60,394 nt of DNA from Terriglobia bacterium (GTDB taxonomy: Bacteria; Acidobacteriota; Terriglobia; Terriglobales; Acidobacteriaceae): positions 1 to 60,394 of the forward strand of contig JAIQFF010000030.1 in assembly GCA_020073395.1 (NCBI GenBank), given 5' to 3'. Below are positions 41,716-50,451 of the stretch, piece after piece (the first letter of the stretch is position 1; every line of letters starts with the position of its first letter). Below the pieces are notes generated by a model. The model saw nothing but the letters and a program-made list of their open reading frames with translations, made no database searches and had not been told where the DNA came from. The translations under genes were made by a program, and so were the position numbers.

Positions 41716-42588
41716 TTAGTCCTTTTCCGATGCTTTGTAGCCGGCGGCCTTGGCATCCGCCTCGCTCATGAATTTCCCCGTCTTGGTTTTGCCGTACCAG
41801 CGGCCACCTTTGTGGTAAACGCCGCTATCGGTGTTGACCCAGACCATGCCGCCCGCCTTGGCTGACGAGATCTGCGAATCGGAAGCGTTGGCGGTGGTGG
41901 TTACAGTCTTGTGGCTCGCCTTGGTCGCTGGCGGCGCCATGGAATTAGAAGGAGCAGCCATGGAACTGGCCGGAGCCGCTGCTGGCGCTGGTGCTGAGGC
42001 CGTGTGACTGGCTGGAGCCGGACTGGCAGCAGGGGCTGCTGCCGTAGAGCCTGAGTCCATCTCGGACTTCTTGCTCTTGCGGGTGCGCTTGGTCTTGGAA
42101 GCAGGTGTTTCGGGGGGTGTCGTGCTGGCAGACTCAGCAGCCGGGGCTGCAGCGCTGCTCTCTGCGGCTGCTTTCTTGCTCTTGCGGGTCTTTTTGGTCA
42201 CGGCAGGTTCGCTCGCAGTCGTGCTGGCCGATTCTGCGGTGGCAGCTTCAGCCTTCTTGCTCTTCTTGCTGGTTTTTTTCGACGCCGTTTTGCTGCTGTC
42301 TGCACTGTCAGAGGTGGCCGCAGCGGCTGCGCTGGATTCCGCTTTCTTGCTCTTCTTCGATTTCTTCTTGGCGGTGGCAGAGGTTGAAGTGTCCGCGGCC
42401 GCTGACTCGTCGGCGGATGCGCTTGCTTCTTTCTTCGTCTTTTTCTTCTTCTTCTTGCTGGTTGTGGTGGAGGCTTGGTCGTCGGTGGAACTTGCCTGGG
42501 GCCTGCCCATCGCGGAAATGCCGCTCAACACGAAAAACATGCAGAGCGCGATGGTCCACATACTGAGCCTGGTGTGCAATCTGTCCAT
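41716..42588 (-). CDS. Exported Lys/Ala/Ser-rich, histone-like repeat protein
   Basis: 290 residues. N-terminal signal segment (WTIALCMFFVLSGISA), then a low-complexity region with repeated KKSKKAE, KKTSKKSKK and RKSKKS motifs spaced by Ala/Ser/Thr/Glu runs (about 40-180), a Pro/Ala/Ser linker, and a compact C-terminal motif (about 246-285): GMVWVNTDSGVYHKGGRWYGKTKTGKFMSEADAKAAGYK. The last part resembles the small Ada-type Zn-binding fold without its Cys residues, a pattern also seen in other exported proteins. Net charge is strongly positive, so extracellular DNA binding is plausible. Direct link to ComEA downstream (9 nt). Confidence 0.75.
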   Translation of the reverse strand: MDRLHTRLSMWTIALCMFFVLSGISAMGRPQASSTDDQASTTTSKKKKKKTKKEASASADESAAADTSTSATAKKKSKKSKKAESSAAAAATSDSADSSKTASKKTSKKSKKAEAATAESASTTASEPAVTKKTRKSKKAAAESSAAAPAAESASTTPPETPASKTKRTRKSKKSEMDSGSTAAAPAASPAPASHTASAPAPAAAPASSMAAPSNSMAPPATKASHKTVTTTANASDSQISSAKAGGMVWVNTDSGVYHKGGRWYGKTKTGKFMSEADAKAAGYKASEKD

Positions 42589-42728
42589 GATTTCCTCTCT
42601 CGTTCCGGACCTATCGCAAGGAACTGCGGAAGCTTACCGCAGGGGCGCTGGGTGCTTCCCGACTGGCCGGAGGGGCGACCATAATGACATTTGGACGAGT
42701 CGGGGTCAATCATGGATTCGTATGACGG

Positions 42729-42779
42729 GTGTGCGTCGGACACTCCTGTCCGACGCTTTTGACGTTGACTGCTGATCGC
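42729..42779. repeat. Class A dispersed element, forward half
   Basis: GTGTGCGTCGGACACTCCTG then TGTCCGACG with the 6-nt periodic tail CTTTTG, ACGTTG, ACTGCT. The inverse half lies at 43170-43223, on the other side of a small membrane gene. Confidence 0.75.
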
Positions 42780-42841
42780 CGGAGTTTATTCGCGGCTACT
42801 ATCAGCAGCCCCCCGAACCATCCTCTGATGTGGATCGCCCT

Positions 42842-43105
42842 TTAGATCGAGCCTCCATGCGAGGCAAACACAAAGAATGCGAGCGGCCAGTATGCGACGA
42901 AGGGAAAGCCAATCAGCAACCAAAGCCCTCGACTCTTGAACTTGAACAGGCCTACCGCGAAGAGTACCAGCCAGCAACTTGCCAAGAACAGACTCACATA
43001 GATGGCTGAATCCATTCCTGCGTTAAAGAAAGAAGAACCGAGAAAAGAAGGATAGAGAAGAGCGGCAATGGCGATAGCCAACGAGAGTGCAAGTAGCAAT
43101 CTCAT
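42842..43105 (-). CDS. Small three-helix membrane protein
   Basis: An 87-residue product with three hydrophobic segments (LLALSLAIAIAALLYPSFLG, SAIYVSLFLASCWLVLFAVGLF, LWLLIGFPFVAYWPLAFFVF) and few charged residues. Family unknown. The gene is bracketed by inverted halves of a class A element about 330 nt apart, so it might have moved with them; this is speculative. Confidence 0.55.
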   Translation of the reverse strand: MRLLLALSLAIAIAALLYPSFLGSSFFNAGMDSAIYVSLFLASCWLVLFAVGLFKFKSRGLWLLIGFPFVAYWPLAFFVFASHGGSI

Positions 43106-43169
43106 CTCACAATTCTTGATGGCTTATTTTGCCTGTTCTCCTGTCGCACCATTATCTCAAGCGCGCCGA

Positions 43170-43223
43170 TTTTCAAGGCAAAATCAACTTCAAAGGCGTC
43201 GGACAAGAGTGTCCGACCCACAC
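43170..43223. repeat. Class A dispersed element, inverse half
   Basis: Tail AAAATC, AACTTC, AAAGGC followed by GTCGGACAAGAGTGTCCGAC and CCACAC. It ends 10 nt from the gdhA stop. Confidence 0.8.
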
Positions 43224-43232
43224 CCGCACAGT

Positions 43233-44504
43233 CTAGGCGTAGATTCCGCGCTGGCGGATGGTGTAGGCGACGCGATCGATGGCCAGCATGTACGCTGCGA
43301 TGCGATTGTTGACGCCGTGAGTCTCGGAGAAGCGGACTACATCGTCGAAGGCGCCCTTCATGATGTGCTCGAGCTGCTCGTTGACCACGGACTCCTTCCA
43401 GAAGTATCCCTGACGGTCCTGCACCCACTCGAAGTAAGAGGTGGTGACGCCGCCCGCGTTGCAGAGAATGTCGGGAATCACGAAAACGCGTTTGTCGGCC
43501 AGAATATCGTCGGCGGTGGCCGTGGTCGGACCGTTGGCGCCCTCGGCGAGGATCTTGCATTTGATGCGGTCGGCGTTTCGGCTGGTGATCTGGTTCTCGG
43601 TGGCTGCCGGGATGAGGATTTCGCACTCCGAAACCAGCAACTCCGCGGGGTCCTCGGCTGAAGCGCCAGGGAAGCCGTGGATGGTGCCGTTGCGCTGGCG
43701 GAATTCCCAGAGCGCATCCACATCGATTCCGTTGCGGTTGACCAGACCGCCGTCCACTTCCACGATTCCGATCACTTTGTAGCCGGCTTCGGTCATCAGG
43801 CGGGCGGCGTTCGATCCAACGTTGCCGAAGCCTTGCACGATGACTCGCGTGGACTCGGGATTGAGCCGGAGCTTCTTGACCGCTTCGTCGCAAACGATCA
43901 TGATGCCGCGGCCGGTGGCCTCGCGGCGTCCGCGCGACCCGCCAATATTGATGGGCTTGCCGGTGACCACGGCGGTCACGGTCTGGCGCATGTGCATGGA
44001 ATATGTATCCATCATCCACGCCATGGTTTGTTCGTTGGTGTTCATGTCAGGCGCCGGGACATCTTTCTCCGGCCCAATGAACTCGACCAGCTCGGCGGTG
44101 TAGCGGCGGGTCATGCGCTCCAGTTCGCCCTGGGACATCTTGTGGGGATCGCAAATTACTCCGCCTTTGGCGCCGCCGAAAGGAATATTGACCACGGCGC
44201 ACTTCCAGGTCATCCAGCTGGCCAGGGCGCGAACTTCGTCCAGAGTGACATCGGGAGAGTAGCGCAGGCCGCCCTTGGCGGGACCGCGGGCGATAGAGTG
44301 CTGCACCCGGAAGCCGGTAAAAACCTCCAGGTGGCCATTGTCCATCATGACCGGTATATGCAGGATGATTTCCCGGGTGGGGTAACGGAGGACCTTCATT
44401 AAACCCTCGTCCAGGTTCAACTTATGGGCGGCAAAGTCGAAACGGGCGGCTTGTGCCTCCCAGGGGTTAATTTCCTGTTCGAGGGAAATGGTCTTCAAAG
44501 CCAT
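43233..44504 (-). CDS. gdhA: Glutamate dehydrogenase (Glu/Leu/Phe/Val family)
   Basis: Interconverts glutamate and 2-oxoglutarate plus ammonia. The start at 44504 is supported by GGAGACCGCC upstream and gives 423 residues, normal for the hexameric short type. Substrate and catalytic residues: GPAKGGLRY with Lys77, MTWKCA with Lys101, IPFGGAKGG with catalytic Lys113 and APDMNTN with Asp153. The NAD(P) fold is VQGFGNVGS (223-231). NAD versus NADP preference cannot be read safely. Confidence 0.95.
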   Translation of the reverse strand: MALKTISLEQEINPWEAQAARFDFAAHKLNLDEGLMKVLRYPTREIILHIPVMMDNGHLEVFTGFRVQHSIARGPAKGGLRYSPDVTLDEVRALASWMTWKCAVVNIPFGGAKGGVICDPHKMSQGELERMTRRYTAELVEFIGPEKDVPAPDMNTNEQTMAWMMDTYSMHMRQTVTAVVTGKPINIGGSRGRREATGRGIMIVCDEAVKKLRLNPESTRVIVQGFGNVGSNAARLMTEAGYKVIGIVEVDGGLVNRNGIDVDALWEFRQRNGTIHGFPGASAEDPAELLVSECEILIPAATENQITSRNADRIKCKILAEGANGPTTATADDILADKRVFVIPDILCNAGGVTTSYFEWVQDRQGYFWKESVVNEQLEHIMKGAFDDVVRFSETHGVNNRIAAYMLAIDRVAYTIRQRGIYA

Positions 44505-44672
44505 GGCGGTCTCCGTTGGTGCGGTCAGACAGTAAGATGCTGGCCGGCGCCGGGTGCTACATCCCGGAGTAGGCGGGCAAACGTTCAAAGTATATGCAGG
44601 GCTGAGCGGCTAGGCAAGTTACGGGGACACTACGTGTGGTGGTCAGTTTGAGGTCTGGCTCTCAATCCACAG

Positions 44673-44784
44673 GGTCATGCTGAGCTTGCGAAGGATCCGG
44701 CGCGCAGCGCCGATCCGGCAGCCGATGGAGTGGATGCACGCGAGATCCTTCGGGACTGAAGTCCCTCAGGCTGACGCCTTGGGA
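44673..44784. repeat. Dispersed inverted repeat (CTGAG...CGAAGGATC type)
   Basis: Outer arms GTCATGCTGAGCTTGCGAAG and GATC at one end, the inverse GATCCTTCGGGACTGAAG then CCTCAGGCTGACG at the other; inner GGATCCGGCGCG palindromic stretch. Similar sequences are common intergenic repeats in soil bacteria; only one copy is seen here. Confidence 0.6.
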
Positions 44785-44831
44785 TGGGAGTCAGTTCAGA
44801 TCAAGCCACTACCCGACGAACTACGGGGATA

Positions 44832-44860
44832 GTGGGCCACTATCATTAATAGTGACCCAC
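44832..44860. promoter_or_regulatory. Inverted repeat GTGGGCCACTAT-5-ATAGTGACCCAC
   Basis: Arms match at 11 of 12 positions with a CATTA spacer. It lies 7 nt beyond the FMO-like stop and 328 nt upstream of gdhA. It may be an operator or a factor-independent 3' hairpin; it lacks a T run. Confidence 0.45.
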
Positions 44861-44867
44861 CGCCAAC

Positions 44868-46073
44868 CTACGACACTGTTGCAATTTGCGCATCACCATT
44901 GGAAGTATCCGCGCCCATCAACTCACTTCTCAGCTTGGCAGCCGGCAGCTTCAGTCGAGCGGAGACGCTAGGTGTCTGACTCCGCGTCGCCAGGGAGCGC
45001 GACTCTATCGCCTTGGCGACACGCTCCGCGTCCCTGCCAATTCCGAGGAGCGTTGCGGAAGTCATCGAGTAGAGGAAGTGCAGGCCGACGAAGTACATTC
45101 CGGGTGCTCGGTTGACCACGCCGCGCTCGTGTAGAGGTTCGCCATTCTCACCGAAAATGGGAAGGTCGATCCACGAGAAGCCGGGATGATAACCCGTACA
45201 CCAGATTATGTTCCGCACTTCGAGGCTGCGACCGCCCTCCAGTAGTGGCCGTCCGTTCTGCACTCCCACAACCCTGGAAACGCGCTCGATCCCTGCGTCG
45301 ATCAGGTCCTGGGGTTTGACCCGGACGAGGGGAGCAGCCCGAGAGATGAGCTGGGGGCCCAATTTTCGGCCGAGCGGCGTGTTTACGGTCAGCACATGAT
45401 GGCCGAAGAATCGCAACAGGCGCACCAGGAAAAACCGCCACAGTGCGCTTTCAATGCGGAACGGAACGTGCCCCGTCTCTTTGCCGGACATCCAGGTCGG
45501 GTGTGTACGAGCCACTTCGATACCGATGTCAGCCCCCGAGTTCCCCACGCCCACGATCAGAACGCCTCCGTCCCGCAGTTGAGAGGGGTTGCGATACTCA
45601 TGGGAATGCATCTGAACGATGCCAGGATCGAGCTCTGGTGCGAATGTAGGCAGGCGAGGGACTTGGTAGTTGGCCATGGCGACGACGACGTTGTTCGACT
45701 CGAACTGCTGGCTGCCCGCGCTGACGACGTAGCCGTCTCCCTCTTTCGAAAGCCTGTCCACCTTGACGCCGGTCTGCACCGGCAGATGGAAATGCTGGGC
45801 ATAGGATTCGAGGTAGTCCGCGACCTCGTCCTTGGTGGGAAATACGTCGCCCCGAGCCGGAAACGGCAAACCGGGCAGCCCGGCATAGCGGGCCGGATTA
45901 AACAGCCGAAGTGAGTCCCAACGGTTCCGCCACGCGTCTCCGATCCTCCGGCTGGCGTCAAGGATCTGGAACGAGATTCCGCGTTTTGCCAGGTGGTAGC
46001 CCACGGCGAGCCCAGCCTGGCCACCCCCGATAACAATGGTCTGAATCTTTCTTGAGCTGTACTGGTTAGTCAT
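44868..46073 (-). CDS. FMO/YUCCA-like NAD(P)H-dependent flavin monooxygenase
   Basis: A 401-residue flavoprotein. FAD site VIGGGQAGLAVGYHLAKRG (about 14-32); NADP site VGVGNSGADIGIEVA (about 174-188); the second dinucleotide-related motif is IIWCTGYHPGFSW (about 289-301). This set is typical of FMO-like and CzcO-type monooxygenases; substrate cannot be predicted. GGAGGTGAATT precedes the start. A TPR-LuxR regulator gene lies upstream on the same strand, separated by a class B element, which suggests regulation but not proof. Confidence 0.88.
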   Translation of the reverse strand: MTNQYSSRKIQTIVIGGGQAGLAVGYHLAKRGISFQILDASRRIGDAWRNRWDSLRLFNPARYAGLPGLPFPARGDVFPTKDEVADYLESYAQHFHLPVQTGVKVDRLSKEGDGYVVSAGSQQFESNNVVVAMANYQVPRLPTFAPELDPGIVQMHSHEYRNPSQLRDGGVLIVGVGNSGADIGIEVARTHPTWMSGKETGHVPFRIESALWRFFLVRLLRFFGHHVLTVNTPLGRKLGPQLISRAAPLVRVKPQDLIDAGIERVSRVVGVQNGRPLLEGGRSLEVRNIIWCTGYHPGFSWIDLPIFGENGEPLHERGVVNRAPGMYFVGLHFLYSMTSATLLGIGRDAERVAKAIESRSLATRSQTPSVSARLKLPAAKLRSELMGADTSNGDAQIATVS

Positions 46074-46203
46074 AATTCACCTCCACTGCCCAGAGAATAA
46101 GAGGATCGAGGATGCGTCAGCATCGGGCGAAGTACCCATGGCGGGATGCGAGATCAAATGGGTAATTTTATGTAGGAACAAGTCCTGAGGGTCGCACCTC
46201 GGA

Positions 46204-46329
46204 CCCGTAGGGGCGAGTGCCCCCGCCCGCTTAGCCGGGCAAGGCCCGGCAGCTTCTCTCGTGCGCAAAACACCGAACCCCTGGCAGCTCTGCTCGCGTG
46301 CCCGGGCGGGGCGTCCGGGCCTACGTGGG
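46204..46329. repeat. Class B dispersed element, inverted copy
   Basis: Starts CCCGTAGGGGCGAGTGCCC and ends GGGCCTACGTGGG. It contains GCCGGGCAAGGCCCGGC. It ends 8 nt from the stop of the LuxR-type gene. Confidence 0.8.
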
Positions 46330-46336
46330 TGGGTAG

Positions 46337-48007
46337 TTACACTAGTTGTCTTTGGTAGGCGTAGGCGGTGGCCGCTGCGCGGGAAGAGAGGTCGAGCTTG
46401 TTGAAGATGTTGCTTAGGTGGCGTGCGACTGTCTTTTCGCTGATTCCGAGCTTGGCGGCGATGGCGCGGTTGGTTCTGCCGGACGCGACCAGCTTGAGCA
46501 CCTGCACCTCGCGCTCGGTCAGCGAGCCGGCAGCAGACGATTTTTTCTGTGCGAGCGCCTCCACGCCAGCGAGCGCAGGCGCGGCACCCAACCGTTGGAA
46601 GACCTGGCACGCCGCGTCCAGTTCCAGGTCGGCGGCGTCGTGATCGCCGAGCTCGCGGTACGCCAGCGCCATCAGTACGCGGACCCGTGCGGCCTCGTAG
46701 GGCGCTTCGAGTTCGCACCACGTGGTCCAGGATTCGCGCAGAGCGGCCAGCGCTGCTTTTGCATCACCTTCTGTCAGTGACACGGCCCCCAGCGCGCGGT
46801 CGGACATGGCATGCAGCAGGGGAGCATTGAATCGGCGAGCGATCTCTGACAACTCGCTGGCGGCGACGCGCGCCGCTGAGACATCCCTGGCGGCGAGCAC
46901 GATTTCAACGTAGGCGTCGAGGGCGCCGGCTCGCTCAGCAGGTTCCAACAGTTCTTCCAATACCCGGCGGATCGCCACATTGGCCGCATCCAGCTGCCCC
47001 TGAGCGAAGCGTAATTGCGCCAGGCCCGGCTGGCGCGTGCGCTGCAAACGGCTGGCTTGCCGGTATGCGTCCTCGGCCTCGGGGAACTGGCCGCGCAGAC
47101 GATAGAGTTCGGCCAAGCGATAGAAGGCGGCTCCGGCCCCCGGCCTGGGGTTAGGCTGAGAGAACTGCTCGCACGCGTGCTGCGACTCGGCGACTGCATC
47201 ATGCCAGGCGCCGTGCAATTGCATCAGCTCCGCTCGACGAATCAGGCAATGACCGCGATAAGGAACCACGTCAGGCTGCGATCTGCACCACTGATCCAGC
47301 GCCGACGTCCATTCCTGGGCCCGACGAAGATCAAAAATCTCACTGCAAGCGTCGATCAGGCTGCAGTAAACGCCTCCGGCGACGATGGGAGAGACTTCTC
47401 CCGCCCTGACGGCAACCATCGCCTCATCGAGCAATGCCACGCCGCGTGCGGTCTTACCCTGCCGGATCAGGGCCCGGCCTTGCCCCTGCCGGGCCAGGGT
47501 CAGGAGATCGGAGTCACCAAAGCGCTCACCAATGTCGACCGCCTCGCCGAATGCACGATATGCCACGGCGGCATCGCCCCCGTGGACTGCACGATAGCCC
47601 ACCGGCAGGAGCAGATAGCCCTTCTCCACGCAGTCCGGCTGGTCGGCAAGCAGTCGCTCGGCCCGGGAAAGCCAGCCGCTGGCCTGGGCGGGCTCGCCGC
47701 TAATCAGCGATATAAAACCCAGCCAAAAAGCTGAGCGTGCAGCCCGCCGGGTTTCTCCGCGGCTCAGAAAGCCTTGATGCGCGCGCGCCAGGAGATCCGC
47801 GCTGGCGTCTTGCCTTCCAATCAAATGGGCTGCCTTCGAGAGTTCCTCGAGATCCACGGGCTCGAGCGGGGCCTCGCGGTCGGCCGCCGACAACTGATCA
47901 AAGGCTGCACGCCATGCCCGGTCTTGCAGCGATTTCCGTCCGCGATCAAGCGCTTGCACTCTGCTACTGGGTCTTCTTGCTGGGTTTGCTCTAACAGGGC
48001 GGCTCAT
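46337..48007 (-). CDS. TPR-containing LuxR-type transcriptional regulator
   Basis: About 556 residues from the ATG at 48007; a GTG 12 codons upstream is an alternative. Most of the protein is helical TPR-like (for example SGEPAQASGWLSRAERLLADQPDCVEKGYLLLPVGYRAVHGGDAAVAYRAFGEAVDIG). The C-terminal HTH is LTEREVQVLKLVASGRTNRAIAAKLGISEKTVARHLSNIFNKLDLSSRAAATAYAYQ, the LuxR/GerE consensus. There is no receiver or ATPase domain, so the input is probably protein or small-molecule sensing through the TPRs. Gene order implies control of the following flavoprotein. Confidence 0.85.
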   Translation of the reverse strand: MSRPVRANPARRPSSRVQALDRGRKSLQDRAWRAAFDQLSAADREAPLEPVDLEELSKAAHLIGRQDASADLLARAHQGFLSRGETRRAARSAFWLGFISLISGEPAQASGWLSRAERLLADQPDCVEKGYLLLPVGYRAVHGGDAAVAYRAFGEAVDIGERFGDSDLLTLARQGQGRALIRQGKTARGVALLDEAMVAVRAGEVSPIVAGGVYCSLIDACSEIFDLRRAQEWTSALDQWCRSQPDVVPYRGHCLIRRAELMQLHGAWHDAVAESQHACEQFSQPNPRPGAGAAFYRLAELYRLRGQFPEAEDAYRQASRLQRTRQPGLAQLRFAQGQLDAANVAIRRVLEELLEPAERAGALDAYVEIVLAARDVSAARVAASELSEIARRFNAPLLHAMSDRALGAVSLTEGDAKAALAALRESWTTWCELEAPYEAARVRVLMALAYRELGDHDAADLELDAACQVFQRLGAAPALAGVEALAQKKSSAAGSLTEREVQVLKLVASGRTNRAIAAKLGISEKTVARHLSNIFNKLDLSSRAAATAYAYQRQLV

Positions 48008-48086
48008 GGAGAGGACGGAGAGTCCTTTATCCGAGTTTAACACTGCCGCCTGTACCGGTGCCGCTTCAAAGGTGAAGAGTCCGTGG

Positions 48087-48905
48087 CTATAGCTTTATTT
48101 CCAATCCTTCGGCGGCCGCTTGCACTTTCGGATAGTAGTTGCGAGCGTCCGCGACAACTCTATCGATGCAGGCATCGTCGTGGTCGGGGTCGTGATGAAA
48201 CAGAATCAGTTCTTTGGCTCCGCTTTCCACTACGACGTTGATGGCTTCGCGCCAGTGGCTGTGTCCCCAGCCGCGCTTGCGGGCTTCGTATTCTTCCGGC
48301 AGATACTGGGCGTCGTAGATCAGGACATCGGCACCGGCGGCGAGCTTGCGCACATTCTTGTCGAAGACCGGATCACCCGGCTCGTTATCGGTGGCATAGA
48401 CCACTACTCCTTCTTTAGTTTCGAGGCGGTAGCCCATGCACCCCTGGGGATGATTGAGCCACATGGCTTCCACCATCACGTCGTCGAGCGGCACCCGGCC
48501 CTGCTCCAGGTTGTAGAAGCCGCGCTGGGCTTTCATCTCGCTCATATCGACGGGAAAGTAGGGGGCAGCCATCTGCTCTTCCATCACGCGTTTCAGAGTA
48601 CGAGTGCGGCTGGAGGAGTGGAAAGAGAAACAGTTTTCCGGGTTCTCGTAGAGCGGACCGAAGAAGGGAATTCCCTGGATGTGGTCCCAGTGAAAATGAG
48701 AGACAAAGATGTGGGCGCGAATCGCCTTGCCTTCGGAGTCGCGCTGGAGCTGCTGCCCGAGTGCGCGAAGCCCGGTGCCGCAGTCGAAGATGTAGCGGTT
48801 TTCGCCCAGACGAACCTCGACGCAGGAGGTGTTACCTCCATAACGCAGGTTGTCAGGCTGGGGAGTCGGCGTGGATCCACGTACGCCCCAGAACTTGATC
48901 CGCAT
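48087..48905 (-). CDS. Metallo-beta-lactamase-fold hydrolase
   Basis: A 272-residue MBL-fold protein. It starts MRIKFWGVRGSTPTP, followed by the metal motif HFHWDH (70-75) and later NHPQGCMGYRLE, VYATDNEPG and ILFHHDPDHDD. The start GVRGS and the HxHxDH motif resemble PhnP/RNase Z-related enzymes; phosphodiesterase activity is plausible. ATG at 48905. No operon partner is evident. Confidence 0.88.
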   Translation of the reverse strand: MRIKFWGVRGSTPTPQPDNLRYGGNTSCVEVRLGENRYIFDCGTGLRALGQQLQRDSEGKAIRAHIFVSHFHWDHIQGIPFFGPLYENPENCFSFHSSSRTRTLKRVMEEQMAAPYFPVDMSEMKAQRGFYNLEQGRVPLDDVMVEAMWLNHPQGCMGYRLETKEGVVVYATDNEPGDPVFDKNVRKLAAGADVLIYDAQYLPEEYEARKRGWGHSHWREAINVVVESGAKELILFHHDPDHDDACIDRVVADARNYYPKVQAAAEGLEIKL

Positions 48906-48989
48906 ACGCCCCCGTTGGCAGATTTAGCTGACTCGCCATCTTCCAACGGTTGCGCCCCTACGTCAATTCATTCGCTGGTTACTCTCGAC

Positions 48990-50339
48990 TTAGTTTTTCG
49001 TAACGCTTTTAGAAAGTGACATTCGCATGCCGTGCCTGGGGCGAAGAGTAATGCTGGGCAGGGCATCTACAGGATGCCCCGGAAGCAGCCGCAACTGAAA
49101 GCGTTGCGCAATCGTTGCCAGAAGCAGGTGTGCTTCCATGATGGCGAAGGAAGCTCCAATGCACAGGCGCGGTCCGCCTCCGAAGGGGAAGTAGGCGAAG
49201 CGCGGGAGACGTTGGGCTGTCTCCGCGGTCCAGCGCTCCGGGTTGAATTGCTCGGGCTGCTCAAAGAATCGCGGATCGCGGTGCAGTATCCACGGGCTCA
49301 TGACCACATTCGCTCCCACTGGGAGGCAATAGCCGGCAAGATCAATCTCTTTCGTTACGGTCCGTGCCAGGCTCCAGGCCGGCGGGTAGAGGCGCATCGA
49401 TTCCTTCACCACTTTGTCGGCGTAAGGGAGGCGAGGCAGGTCTTCCAGTTGCGGCGTGCGACCGTCCAGGACCTGGCGCAGTTCCTGATGAAGCTTCTGT
49501 TCCACGTCCGGATGCTGGCTGAGCAAGTACCAGGTCCAGGACAGGGACACCGCGGTGGTCTCATGCCCGGCCAGCAGGAAGGTCAGGATTTCGTCACGCA
49601 ACTGACGGTCAGTCATGCCGCTGCCATCTTCATCGCGGGCCGCCATGAGCATGGAAAGCAGGTCGCCGGTGTCCTCCCCACTGGCTCGCCGCTGGCGAAT
49701 GATACGGTTCACAATTTCATCGAGCTCGTGAACGGCCCGCTTCACTCGCATCATCGCCGGCACCGGAACATGGCGCAGCACGGGAGGCAGAATCATGCGT
49801 CCGCCTGAGGTGTGGCGCATCAGAATGTTGAGCGCGCCCGCGACTCTTTCCGTGTCTGCTTTCACCTCAACACTAAACAGCACTTTGGCCACGATCCGCA
49901 TGGTGAGCTGAATCATTTCCGGATGGATGTCGCGCAGATCGGCGTCCTGCCATGTGGCCAGCATTTCTTCGGCGTAGGCGGCCATGGTGCGCCCGTACGC
50001 CGCCATTCGTTCGCGATGGAAAGCCGGCTGGGACAATCGCCTCTGCCGCAGCCATCCCGAACCTTCGCTGGTCAGCAGGCCTTCGCCCAGAAACCAGCGG
50101 CTGTTCTGGATCACTTTGTCTTTGGCGAAATGCTGCGATTGCGATACCAGAACCGCCTCAATGAGACTGGGATGGTTCAGAAAGTACACGTCCATCCAGG
50201 CGGCGCGATAGTAAAAGATGTCGCCGAATTCACGGGCCCAGCGGGTATAGATGGCCAGCGGGTCGGAGTTGAACAAGGGAAGATTGCCGATCAGGAACCG
50301 AGGAGCGGGGCCGGGCGGACGACGGAGGACTGCGGGCAT
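48990..50339 (-). CDS. Cytochrome P450 monooxygenase
   Basis: About 449 residues from ATG 50339 (a GTG nine codons upstream is possible). Signatures: I-helix AGHETT (257-262), ExxR as ESMR (313-316), heme loop FPFGGGPRLCIG with Cys393. There is no reductase domain, so it needs external electron donors, which are not encoded here. The N-terminus RPPGPAPRFLIGNLP and RLYPPAWSLARTV pattern resembles CYP102/CYP4-like class sequences. Substrate unknown. Confidence 0.93.
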   Translation of the reverse strand: MPAVLRRPPGPAPRFLIGNLPLFNSDPLAIYTRWAREFGDIFYYRAAWMDVYFLNHPSLIEAVLVSQSQHFAKDKVIQNSRWFLGEGLLTSEGSGWLRQRRLSQPAFHRERMAAYGRTMAAYAEEMLATWQDADLRDIHPEMIQLTMRIVAKVLFSVEVKADTERVAGALNILMRHTSGGRMILPPVLRHVPVPAMMRVKRAVHELDEIVNRIIRQRRASGEDTGDLLSMLMAARDEDGSGMTDRQLRDEILTFLLAGHETTAVSLSWTWYLLSQHPDVEQKLHQELRQVLDGRTPQLEDLPRLPYADKVVKESMRLYPPAWSLARTVTKEIDLAGYCLPVGANVVMSPWILHRDPRFFEQPEQFNPERWTAETAQRLPRFAYFPFGGGPRLCIGASFAIMEAHLLLATIAQRFQLRLLPGHPVDALPSITLRPRHGMRMSLSKSVTKN

Positions 50340-50420
50340 AGGGAGTCCGGATGAGATTGGGATCACACCCTCTATTTGATTTTACAGGCTCTGCCGCTGA
50401 ATGGTCTGAGAGGCCTTGTC

Positions 50421-50426
50421 TATAAT
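50421..50426 (+). promoter_or_regulatory. Consensus -10 box (TATAAT) in front of trpE
   Basis: Perfect TATAAT at 50421-50426; the -35 candidate CTGAAT is weak at 18 nt spacing. If used, transcription starts near 50433, so the in-frame codons before that cannot be the start. Confidence 0.45.
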
Positions 50427-50451
50427 GACTGAACCCAGAATGACTCGAGCC

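Larger units (their letters stand above)
44505..44867. other. Intergenic region upstream of gdhA with two hairpin elements
   Basis: 363 nt with no convincing gene. It contains a repeat with GAAGGATC arms (44673-44784) and a separate inverted repeat (44832-44860). No clear promoter recognised. Confidence 0.55.

Noticed and set aside
42071..42775. 234-residue plus-strand frame opposite the lysine-rich protein
   Set aside because: Its leucine- and serine-rich hydrophobic runs are the antisense of Lys, Ala and Ser codons; the minus frame has a ribosome site, signal peptide and a clear C-terminal motif.
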